Assembly (NCBI RefSeq): GCF_009789075.1 | Contig: NZ_WNXQ01000002.1 | Span: 496,001 to 560,000, forward strand | Direction: 5' to 3' | Length of the DNA stretch: 64,000 nt | Source: Pseudooceanicola pacificus | GTDB lineage: Bacteria; Pseudomonadota; Alphaproteobacteria; Rhodobacterales; Rhodobacteraceae | Part shown: positions 37,701-44,397 of the stretch, one piece after another | Position numbering within the stretch: the first letter of the stretch is position 1 | How the letters are laid out: each line of letters opens with the position of its first letter | The notes under the pieces: model-generated | Seen by the model: the letters and a program-made list of their open reading frames with translations, nothing else | Told to the model about the DNA's origin: nothing | Databases searched by the model: none | Position numbers and translations under genes: made by a program

Positions 37701-38944
37701 GGAATGAGTGACTTGGCATCTGCCGCGCCCACGATGTAATCGTCGAACCCGTCGCCGTTGATGTCCCCCAGGCTTGCCACGTCGGAGCCGACTCGCTCAC
37801 CGGCATTGCCGTAGAATATGACACCGTCAGTGCCGTTCAGGAAATCGACGGTGATAGTGGACCCGATGTTCGCGACATGGTCGCCGAACACGATATAGGC
37901 TGCCCCGGTTGAGTACTCGATCGTCAAGGGGTAGTATGTGAAGGTGTAGATGTTGGTGTATGAAACCCCACCGATGGTGTAGAAGTAGCTGGAGTAGACA
38001 TAGCTCGGCGTGTAGGTCTTGAACGCGGCACGCTGGGCCGCGATGATCAGATCGTCGTAGCCGTCGCCGTTGAAGTCTCCGCCACCGTCGGCGCGGGTCC
38101 CGAAATCGGTCGGGTTGAAGGACGTGTTATAGCCATAGCCATAAGTCGGCAGGCCTACGTTTTCGATCATCACCGAACCCGGCGGGGGCGCGCTGATGTC
38201 GATGTAGGACGGCAGGCCGCCGCTGCCGTCGCCCATGACGATCAGCAGGTTGCCCTGGCCGATGTAGTTGTAATCCCCGTAGGCATAGCCGGCTTCGCCA
38301 TAGGCAGAGGCGATGCCGAAATCCTCGATCCCGTCGCCGTTGAAGTCGCCGACGCGCACCACCTCGAAGCCCGCGGCCACACCCGGCTGACCACCGGCGA
38401 TGACGATCCCTTCGCCGGGCGTCATGTAGTGCAGGTCAAAGATTCCCGTGGCCGGTTGCACGTTGGGCGTGGCATCGCCAAAGACCACATAGGCGCGACC
38501 CGTATTGTAGGAAGGCGTCGGATTGCCGTCGCTGTAGGGCGCGCCGATCAGCACATCCGCAAGACCGTCGCCATTGACATCGCCGATCCCCGCAACCGCA
38601 AACCCGGTCGAGCCATAGTAGTTTGCGCCACCGATCAGGAAACCCTGGTCGGGCGTCATATTCTCCAGGTCGATCTGGGTGGGCAGGCCCTCGGCGGTGC
38701 CGAACACGATCGCCACAGCGCCCGCATCCTGGCGCGTATTGGTGTATGTGTAGGTGTATGTGAGGGTGTATGTGCTGTAGAAGAGGTAGGTGTAATTCCG
38801 CCCCGTGTACTGCACGTCGAAATAGGGCATTCCGACGGCGAAATCCTCGATGCCATCCCCGTTGAAATCCCCGATGGCTGTGACGTCGGCGCCGGCCTTG
38901 GTTCCAAACGACGCAGTGAAAGATGTTCCGACGAAATGCTTCAT
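34739..38944 (-). CDS. large FG-GAP/RTX calcium-binding protein with Tyr/Thr tracts (RTX1, 1401 aa)
   Basis: This is a predicted type I-secreted protein with no N-terminal signal peptide. Residues about 1-640 carry seven FG-GAP blades with calcium loops of type DFNGDGIED (also DVNGDGLAD, DINGDGFDD, DFDGDGFDD), enough for a closed integrin-alpha-like seven-bladed propeller. Tyr/Thr-rich insertions lie at about residues 48-70, 310-350 and 413-503 (for example TYTLTYTYTYTNT). Residues about 690-1315 are RTX nonapeptides (GGxGxDxL) arranged in five 115-aa super-repeats. The last 80 residues form a C-terminal secretion-signal-like region ending LTAADFFVF, shared with RTX2 and RTX3. No type I export genes are in the window. 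The likely role is adhesion or matrix; this is inferred. Confidence 0.85.
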   Translation of the reverse strand: MKHFVGTSFTASFGTKAGADVTAIGDFNGDGIEDFAVGMPYFDVQYTGRNYTYLFYSTYTLTYTYTYTNTRQDAGAVAIVFGTAEGLPTQIDLENMTPDQGFLIGGANYYGSTGFAVAGIGDVNGDGLADVLIGAPYSDGNPTPSYNTGRAYVVFGDATPNVQPATGIFDLHYMTPGEGIVIAGGQPGVAAGFEVVRVGDFNGDGIEDFGIASAYGEAGYAYGDYNYIGQGNLLIVMGDGSGGLPSYIDISAPPPGSVMIENVGLPTYGYGYNTSFNPTDFGTRADGGGDFNGDGYDDLIIAAQRAAFKTYTPSYVYSSYFYTIGGVSYTNIYTFTYYPLTIEYSTGAAYIVFGDHVANIGSTITVDFLNGTDGVIFYGNAGERVGSDVASLGDINGDGFDDYIVGAADAKSLIPNTYTYTYTYSLGYYAYQAGGNYTKSYSFYTVFQTYVPYTYTYGGGGYSLFGTYTYTNFNYVGSGNGSYTNKGTTTAQNTTYYSRGTGRAYVILGQGGPVQALLRPGDLNSAFGFIIENDSVGQFLGQGVGGIGDVNGDGYDDMAVVDEVYLGAGGSYDATRINVIFGGPTAPTSGFNIADIDGSNGFQLIIPTGGVIFDPLSRLSGGDFDGDGFDDIVFGYMRNYGSGYSDFNFTEVLTGGSNARFAALDGLDGSVDGKIAAQFIGDGVQVGDTTNDEITTDGVTYLVLGLAGNDTIEGSGQTGIEINGGGGIDMVSYEDAAGGLTADLANNANNTGAASGDTFISIEDLRGTAFADTLRGNGGANLIQGLAGDDEIEGGGNNDTLAGGAGNDFLNGGTGNDRLVGGNNDDTLLGGAGADDLLGGGGIDLASYEDAATGVRADLQFPNVNTGDAAGDTYDSIENLNGSGFADNLRGDTGDNRIRGLAGDDQIYGRAGNDTLFGEAGNDYLFGGINDDELNGGADNDVLNGGIGADALNGGGGIDRAVYDDAAAGVVANLTNSALNTGDAAGDTYSSIENLNGSNFNDLLSGDGNNNEIRGLSGNDTINGLGGNDTLFGEAGNDSLVGGIGSDDLRGGADNDILVGGAGGDILNGGGGIDRADYDDSVIGLTVDLQFAVQNTGIAAGDSYIGIENLNGTAFNDDLRGDAGANLIRGLSGDDQILGRNGADTLYGEGGNDNLFGGLLDDDLYGGADNDVLTGGSGADMLNGGSGIDRAMYNDSATGLTVNMANAALNTGIAAGDTFLSIENLTGSEFADVLRGDTGANDIRGLGGFDLINGAAGNDTLFGQDGNDTLEGAAGDDELRGGAGDDDLVGGIGADILFGGGGADNFIFDVLDGVADTVGDFVVGTDMVGLDSSVMTSLTPGALPAGQFATGAPADANDFIIYQVVSGRLYYDDNGNGAGGLTLLAEFTGAPALTAADFFVF

Positions 38945-39081
38945 GGCATGGCCTCTATCAATGGTCGCAAAATGAGCTGCGGAATCTGAATGAACTGCCG
39001 ATAGTAGATCCGAAAACTTGCAAGAAATCTAGGCTTGAATATCAGAAGTTTTTCCTGTGCGATCCCACCAGCTATTGGAGA

Positions 39082-40215
39082 ATGTCATTGAATTCGCAGA
39101 ATCCCGGTTACGGACCCGATTCTTATGCCCCCGCGGCACCGGGCGCACCCGGCCCCCAGAGCGGCAAACCGATCGAGATTTTTGAATCGGCGGGGATGGC
39201 GAGGTTCCTGTACGACTCAGACGTCTCGATCATCTTTTCGACCTACCAGGCTGGGAAACTTTTCTTTGTCGGGGTGAACCAGCAGGGCCGGGTCTCGGTC
39301 TTCGAACGCTCGTTCCCGCGCTGCATGGGACTGGGCACATCGGACGGCACGATCTGGATGAGCTCTCTCTACCAGATCTGGCGGATGGAGAATTTCCTGG
39401 ACCCCGGGCAGCAGCACAACGGCTATGACGGCGTCTTCGTCCCGGTCACCGGCCACACCACAGGTGAGATCGACGTACACGACATGACCCAGGGGCCGGA
39501 CGGCCGCCCGGTCTTTGTCGCCACCCGGTGCAACTGCCTGGCCACGGTCGACGAGCGCAGCAGCTTTGTCCCGCTGTGGAAACCCCCGTTCATCGACGTC
39601 ATCGTGCCCGAGGACCGCTGCCACATGAACGGCGCCGCGTTCAAGGACGGCGTGGCGAAATACGTGACCTGCGTGGCGATGACCAACTTTCAGCGCGGCT
39701 GGTCCGACCGGCGCCGCGACGGCGGTGTGATCCTGGAGGTGCCGTCGGGCGAGATCGTGGCCGACGGGCTGTCGATGCCGCATTCGCCACGGCTCTACGA
39801 CGACCGGCTCTGGGTGATCCAGAGCGGGCGCGGCGAATTCGGCTGGATCGACCGCGCCAGCGGCAGGTTCGAAAAGGTCTGCGACCTGCAGGGTTTTGCC
39901 CGCGGGCTGAGCTTTACCGGCCGCCACGCGCTGATCGGGCTGTCGGGCCCGCGTCAGGACAAGACCTTCGAGGGTCTCGAACTCAACGAACGGCTGGCGG
40001 CCGCACAACAGTCGCCGATCTGCGGCATCATCGCCGTCAACATCGACACCGGCGAGATCGAGCATCGCATCGAACTGCGCGGCGTCGTCAGCGAACTTTA
40101 CGACGTCGCCCTGCTGCCGGGGCTGCGCAGGCCCATGGCGCTTGGCTTCAAGACCGACGAGATCCGTTTCATGCTGCGCCCTGGCCAATTTTCCCAACGG
40201 AGTTACCCGCAATGA
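39082..40215 (+). CDS. TIGR03032 (DUF4915) family protein (377 aa)
   Basis: This conserved protein of unknown function is probably a beta-propeller. Family-type segments are FSTYQAGKLFFVGVNQQGRVSVFERSF split over two strands, RCMGLGTSDGTIWMSSLYQIWRMEN, YVTCVAMTNFQRGWSDRR, GGVILEVPSGEI, MPHSPRLYDDRLWVIQSGRGEFG and the PICGIIAVNIDTG strand. The ATG at 39082 is chosen; the frame is open upstream, but that stretch is AT-rich promoter-like DNA. The stop overlaps the next gene in ATGA, so it is coupled to the sulfotransferase-like gene. It is divergent from RTX1 across 137 bp, suggesting common control. The family assignment is by pattern recall. Confidence 0.75.
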   Translation: MSLNSQNPGYGPDSYAPAAPGAPGPQSGKPIEIFESAGMARFLYDSDVSIIFSTYQAGKLFFVGVNQQGRVSVFERSFPRCMGLGTSDGTIWMSSLYQIWRMENFLDPGQQHNGYDGVFVPVTGHTTGEIDVHDMTQGPDGRPVFVATRCNCLATVDERSSFVPLWKPPFIDVIVPEDRCHMNGAAFKDGVAKYVTCVAMTNFQRGWSDRRRDGGVILEVPSGEIVADGLSMPHSPRLYDDRLWVIQSGRGEFGWIDRASGRFEKVCDLQGFARGLSFTGRHALIGLSGPRQDKTFEGLELNERLAAAQQSPICGIIAVNIDTGEIEHRIELRGVVSELYDVALLPGLRRPMALGFKTDEIRFMLRPGQFSQRSYPQ

Positions 40216-41321
40216 CACGTCTCGTCCTGCATATCGGAGACTGCAAGTCCGGAAGCACCGCCATCCAGTCCGTGCTTGCCGCGGGCAGCTACACCATCAG
40301 CGGCGGCACGCCGGTCCGGCTGAAATACGCCACCGCCGGCCGCCCGGAAGCGTTGAACCACCATCGCCTGTCGAACTCGCTGCACATGGACCAGGCCCGG
40401 CAATTCCGCGACCGCGCCTGGGGCCGCCTGGGCGATGAATTCCGCTCGAACGACTCCGACATCCTGGTGGTCTCGTCCGAACGGTTCGAATTCACCGCCC
40501 CCGGCGATGTCCGCGCGGCGCTGGAACAGTTCCTGCCGGAGTCCCTGGATACCCTCGAAATCGTTGCATATGTCCGCCCGCATGCCGCGCGCCTGCTGTC
40601 GGGCTATGCCCAGAACATCAAGCAGGGGCTGTTCAACGGCGAACTGCCGGAGTTCCTCGAACAGGTGCAGAAGGAAAAGCGGTTCGACTATGCCGATCGG
40701 CTGATCTCGTGGCGCGATACCTTCGGGGCGGACCGGGTTTCGGTGCGCCCGATGATCCGGTCGGACCTGCAGGGCCAGTGCGTGGTGCACGATTTCCTGA
40801 CCGCCTGCGTGGCGGGCACCGGCAACACCGTCAAGGTCGAGAAGATCCCCGATGCCAACAGTTCTCTCGGGGCCGAGGCGCTGGCGCTGATGCGCGAGGT
40901 CACCCGCCGCCTGCGCGAGCAGAACCCCGCACAGAACCAGCAACGCGCCAACATGTTGCAGCGTTTCGCCCACAACCTCGAAACCTCGGGCAAGTTCGTC
41001 TCTGACGCCTTGCAGCTTGACCCCGCGCTGGCCGCGCAGGTGCGCGACATTTACGGCGCCGACGCAGACCGCTGCGACGCCGAGTTCTTTGGCGGGCCCG
41101 TCCTGCGCAATGCGCTGGACAAGGCCGTCGCGCAGGCACAGGAACCCGTCACGCCCCCCGATCCCCATGTCGTTGACCGGATGACCGAACTGACCCTGAT
41201 CTGGGTGGACATGATGGGCAATGCCATGCGCCAGATGGCCCAAAATCAGAGGCAGGGCGGTGGCGGACAGGGCGGTGGAAAGGGCGGTGGCGGGCCCCGC
41301 CAGGTCGCCCGCCAGCACTGA
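40212..41321 (+). CDS. sulfotransferase-like protein (369 aa)
   Basis: The N-terminal LVLHIGDCKSGSTAIQSVL resembles the PAPS 5'-phosphosulfate loop of sulfotransferases (K-x-G-S/T-T). The later block EIVAYVRPHAARLLSGYAQN matches the 3'-phosphate-binding R-x7-S region. The middle also has VVSSERFEF, common in this loose family of polysaccharide- or protein-modifying enzymes. The C-terminus is Gly/Gln-rich low-complexity sequence (QRQGGGGQGGGKGGGGP), which is unusual and may be a flexible tail. It overlaps the TIGR03032 gene by 4 bp. A donor and substrate cannot be proved; an adjacent RTX protein or a surface glycan are candidates. Confidence 0.7.
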   Translation: MTRLVLHIGDCKSGSTAIQSVLAAGSYTISGGTPVRLKYATAGRPEALNHHRLSNSLHMDQARQFRDRAWGRLGDEFRSNDSDILVVSSERFEFTAPGDVRAALEQFLPESLDTLEIVAYVRPHAARLLSGYAQNIKQGLFNGELPEFLEQVQKEKRFDYADRLISWRDTFGADRVSVRPMIRSDLQGQCVVHDFLTACVAGTGNTVKVEKIPDANSSLGAEALALMREVTRRLREQNPAQNQQRANMLQRFAHNLETSGKFVSDALQLDPALAAQVRDIYGADADRCDAEFFGGPVLRNALDKAVAQAQEPVTPPDPHVVDRMTELTLIWVDMMGNAMRQMAQNQRQGGGGQGGGKGGGGPRQVARQH

Positions 41322-41339
41322 CCGGCGGGCGCGGAGCCC

Positions 41340-43997
41340 TCACAGCACCAGGAAATCGGCGGCGGTGAGGACCGGCGCCCCGGCGATCTCGGCCAGCAGC
41401 GTCAGCCCGCCGGCCGCGTTGCCGTTGGCATCGTAGTAAAGCCGCCCGGTGGCGGCGGCATAGATGACATGGTCGTTCGCATCGCCTGCCGCGCCGGTGG
41501 CGAACTGGCCCGCAGGAAGCGCCCCGGGCGACAAGGCCGTCATGACCGCACTGTCCAGCGCGATCCGGTCCGTACCCGGGACAAAATCCGCGACCCTGTC
41601 CATCGCACCGTCCAGCACGTCAAAGACAAAGGTATCCACCCCGCCCCCGCCGGCCAGTGAATCCGCACCGACGCCGCCCGCAAGCGTATCATTGCCCGCG
41701 CCGCCCGCCAGATCGTCCTCGCCCGCGCCGCCCTCCAGCGTGTCATTGCCGTCCTGGCCGAACAGCGTGTCGTTCCCGGCCGCGCCGTTCAGCAGATCCC
41801 ATCCGCCCAGGCCGCGCATCTCGTTCGCGCCGCCATCGCCGCGCAGGACGTCGGCAAAGGTGCTGCCGGTGACGTTCTCGATCCCGATGAAGCTGTCCCC
41901 GGCCGCGATCCCGGTGTTGAGCGCCGCATTGGCCAGGTTCACCGTCAGGCCCGCCGCGCTGTCGTTGTAGAGCGCCCGGTCGATCCCGCCGCCGCCATTC
42001 AGCACGTCGCCGCCCGAACCGCCCGTCAGGATGTCGTTTCCGGCCCCGCCGTTGAGGGTATCGCCCAGCAGGCCGCCGAAGAGGTAATCGTTTCCCGCCT
42101 CGCCGAACAGCACGTCAGCGCCGTTGCGGCCATGCAGCTGGTCGTTCCCGCCCAGGCCGCGCAGAACGTTGTCGCCCGTATCGCCGCGCAGGTTGTCGTC
42201 ATGGGCCGATCCGGTCAGGTTCTCGATCCCGGAATAGGTGTCGCCCGCCGCAAACCCCAGGTTCTGCGCCGGGAACTGCAGGTCGGCGCGCACGCCGGTG
42301 CCCGCATCCTCGTAAGACGCGGTGTCGATGCCGCTGCCGCCGATCAGCATATCCGGCCCCGTGCCGCCGATCAGCAGGTCGTCATCCGTGCCGCCGTCCA
42401 GCGTGTCCTGACCGATCCCGCCGATCAGCGTGTCGTTGCCAGAGCCTCCGTGGATCTCGTCGAACCCCGCATTGCCGTCCAGCCTGTCCGCCCCCTCGTT
42501 GCCGATGAGCAGGTCGTGCCCTGCCCCGGCATCCACCGTGTCGCCGCCGGTGCTGCCGAAATAGATCTCGTCCGCCGCCGTCATCACGCGGCTGTCCGGT
42601 GCCGAGCTTGCCACCACCAGCGTGCGCGTATCCGCTGTCAGCGCGGCAACCGAAACCGTCACACCGGCCATCGTCACGAATTCGATCTCGGCCAGGTAGT
42701 CCACACCCTCGCTGGCCGAGATCGCGTAGAACCCCGCCCCCGCGGCGAGGAAGCTGAAATCGGCCTGGGCGGTGGCAAAGACGGCGGTGTCGATATCCGC
42801 GCCGCCCGTGATCGTGTCGTCACCCGTGCCGCCGGTCAGCGTGTCGTTCCCGCCAAAGCCCGCGATGAAATCGTCCCCCGCCCCGCCATCGAGGATCAGC
42901 AGATCGTCAAACAGGTTCGACCCGTAGATCGTATCGTTGTGGGCAGAGCCAAGCACCGCCTCGATATTGACAAAGATATCGCCCTGCGCGTCGCCGGTGG
43001 ACAGATACCCGACCTGATGGGGCTGGTTGAACAGGTCGATCACCAGCCCCGTCGTCGAGGTCTGGTAGCTGGCCACATCCACGTCGCCCGGCACGCCTGC
43101 GATACCGCCGTTCAGCGCATCGGCCCCGGCGCCGCCGATCAGCGTATCGCTGCCCTCGCCGCCGTCCAGGCCATCGTCGCCCTCCTCCCCCAGCAGCAGG
43201 TCGTTGCCACGGCCGCCATTGATGTTGTCGTCACCCAGCCCGCCAAAGATCACATCGGCCCCCGCGCCGGAGCCGTCGGGGTTGTCGCCGAAGATGTTGC
43301 CGTCGTTCCCGGCGCCGCCATAGATCGTATCGTTGCCAAGACCGCCGATCAGAAAGCCGTCGTCGCCGTCGCCACCGTCGATCAGGTCATTGCCGCCCTG
43401 CCCGTCGATCCGGTCGATCCCGCCCAGCCCGCTGAGCACGTCGTTGCCGCCCTGCCCCAGCAGGCTGTTGTCGGCGCCATTCCCGGTGAAGGCCATCGGG
43501 ATCGTGTCGAGCAGCGCCTGCAGCGGCGAGAAATTCCCGCTGCCGAAGGCGGTCGCGACGGCGGTGCCCAGGGCCGCGGCCGACATCGCGCCCGTATCCA
43601 CCGTGCCCACGGCCACAAGGTTGCTGCGCAGCGAGGCCGCCGCCAGCGCGGCCTGGAAATCCAGTTCGGAGGCAAACCCGGCCGCGCCGGTCTGCCAGAC
43701 CGCGTGCCGGGCTTCGTTGAACTGGACCGAAAAGCCGGTGATCGTGCCGCTGGTGAAAACCGGGACCGTGCCGCCCCCCGCCACAGGCGCAGAGCCGAGG
43801 GTCAGCCCGGTCCCGAAGAAGGTGATCCGGCCCTGAAAGGTCGTGTCCGCCAGGAAGGTGACCTGTGTGCTGCTGGGTGTGGTCAGCGGGTCCACGACCG
43901 GCGCATCGGGGCCGAAGATCTGGCCTTGGGCAAAGTAGCCGTCGACGCCGAGGAAGATGAAATCGGAGCTTGTCAGGATGTTCGCGGTCCAGGCCAT
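41340..43997 (-). CDS. RTX calcium-binding protein (RTX2, 885 aa)
   Basis: This is a predicted type I-secreted protein. Residues about 1-215 form an unrecognised N-terminal domain (MAWTANILTSSDFIFLGVDG onward) with no signal peptide. RTX nonapeptides start at SLLGQGGNDVLSG and continue to about residue 800, including two clear 115-aa super-repeat units (phase points 42324 and 41979, exactly 345 bp apart). The C-terminal region (LDSAVMTALSPGALPAGQF to LTAADFLVL) is homologous to RTX1 and RTX3. The start at 43997 has a GAAAGGA ribosome site; the longer upstream frame is rejected. It is convergent with the sulfotransferase-like gene, 18 bp apart. Confidence 0.86.
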   Translation of the reverse strand: MAWTANILTSSDFIFLGVDGYFAQGQIFGPDAPVVDPLTTPSSTQVTFLADTTFQGRITFFGTGLTLGSAPVAGGGTVPVFTSGTITGFSVQFNEARHAVWQTGAAGFASELDFQAALAAASLRSNLVAVGTVDTGAMSAAALGTAVATAFGSGNFSPLQALLDTIPMAFTGNGADNSLLGQGGNDVLSGLGGIDRIDGQGGNDLIDGGDGDDGFLIGGLGNDTIYGGAGNDGNIFGDNPDGSGAGADVIFGGLGDDNINGGRGNDLLLGEEGDDGLDGGEGSDTLIGGAGADALNGGIAGVPGDVDVASYQTSTTGLVIDLFNQPHQVGYLSTGDAQGDIFVNIEAVLGSAHNDTIYGSNLFDDLLILDGGAGDDFIAGFGGNDTLTGGTGDDTITGGADIDTAVFATAQADFSFLAAGAGFYAISASEGVDYLAEIEFVTMAGVTVSVAALTADTRTLVVASSAPDSRVMTAADEIYFGSTGGDTVDAGAGHDLLIGNEGADRLDGNAGFDEIHGGSGNDTLIGGIGQDTLDGGTDDDLLIGGTGPDMLIGGSGIDTASYEDAGTGVRADLQFPAQNLGFAAGDTYSGIENLTGSAHDDNLRGDTGDNVLRGLGGNDQLHGRNGADVLFGEAGNDYLFGGLLGDTLNGGAGNDILTGGSGGDVLNGGGGIDRALYNDSAAGLTVNLANAALNTGIAAGDSFIGIENVTGSTFADVLRGDGGANEMRGLGGWDLLNGAAGNDTLFGQDGNDTLEGGAGEDDLAGGAGNDTLAGGVGADSLAGGGGVDTFVFDVLDGAMDRVADFVPGTDRIALDSAVMTALSPGALPAGQFATGAAGDANDHVIYAAATGRLYYDANGNAAGGLTLLAEIAGAPVLTAADFLVL

Positions 43998-44236
43998 CGA
44001 CGGTCCTTTCAAATGTGTTTTGGTAATCGGAATATCTGTCGCGGCAACCGCGTCATGGGCGGCGCGAAAAATGCATTGCATGGGCAGACTAGCAGTGACC
44101 TGAGGAAATCCGGAATAGGGGAATTCCATACCCGGAACCAAGTCATTGATTTATTTTGGTTTACCGCCCCACCTGACAGCCGGCCGCCAGTCACGCCGCC
44201 ACCCATGAGACACCGGAGCGGGGCCACAGGTCGCCC
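43998..44236. other. upstream region of RTX2 with AT-rich patches
   Basis: This gene-free segment is clearly more AT-rich than its surroundings at 44000-44160. It contains the box ATGTGTTTTGGTAA (44013-44026) shared with the RTX3 upstream region, and a related TATTTTGGTTTACC at about 44152-44165. It probably carries the RTX2 promoter; no confident -35/-10 pair was found. Confidence 0.45.
44013..44026 (-). promoter_or_regulatory. 14-bp box shared by RTX2 and RTX3 upstream regions (copy 1)
   Basis: ATGTGTTTTGGTAA on the plus strand matches ATGAGTTTTGGTAA at 48986-48999 at 13 of 14 positions. Here it lies 16-29 bp upstream of the RTX2 start. It is not found in the RTX1 upstream region. Confidence 0.4.
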
Positions 44237-44340
44237 TTAAGGCGACAAAATCCGCCACCGTCAGCTCGGGCGCGCCGGTGAGAGCCGCGCGCAATCTCAG
44301 CCCGTCCGGACCGGGCGCCGGCAGGCTGTGCCGGAACGCA
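44237..44340 (-). pseudogene. decayed C-terminal tail of a further RTX protein
   Basis: Minus-strand translation gives GLRLRAALTGAPELTVADF followed by VAL, which aligns with GLTLLAEFTGAPALTAADF followed by FVF, the C-termini of RTX1 and RTX3. The stop codon at the expected place is lost, the upstream sequence (HSLPAPGPD) corresponds to the DDNGNGA region in degenerate form, and no RTX repeats precede it. It abuts the RTX3 terminator and looks like the remnant of a deleted or recombined fourth RTX gene. Confidence 0.65.
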
Positions 44341-44342
44341 AA

Positions 44343-44370
44343 CGGCGGCGGGTCCGAAGCCCCGCCGCCG
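44343..44370 (-). terminator. terminator hairpin of RTX3
   Basis: The stem CGGCGGCGGG (44343-44352) / CCCGCCGCCG (44361-44370) lies 28 bp beyond the RTX3 stop and is followed on the minus strand by TTTGCG. The flanking sequence (GGATCGGACACC) resembles that behind RTX1. Confidence 0.6.
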
Positions 44371-44397
44371 TTGTCTTAGGGTGTCCGATCCGCTCTG

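Noticed and set aside
42132..44240. Plus-strand open frame of 702 aa opposite RTX2
   Set aside because: It is an antisense shadow of the RTX repeats; its own apparent repeats mirror the 345-bp period.
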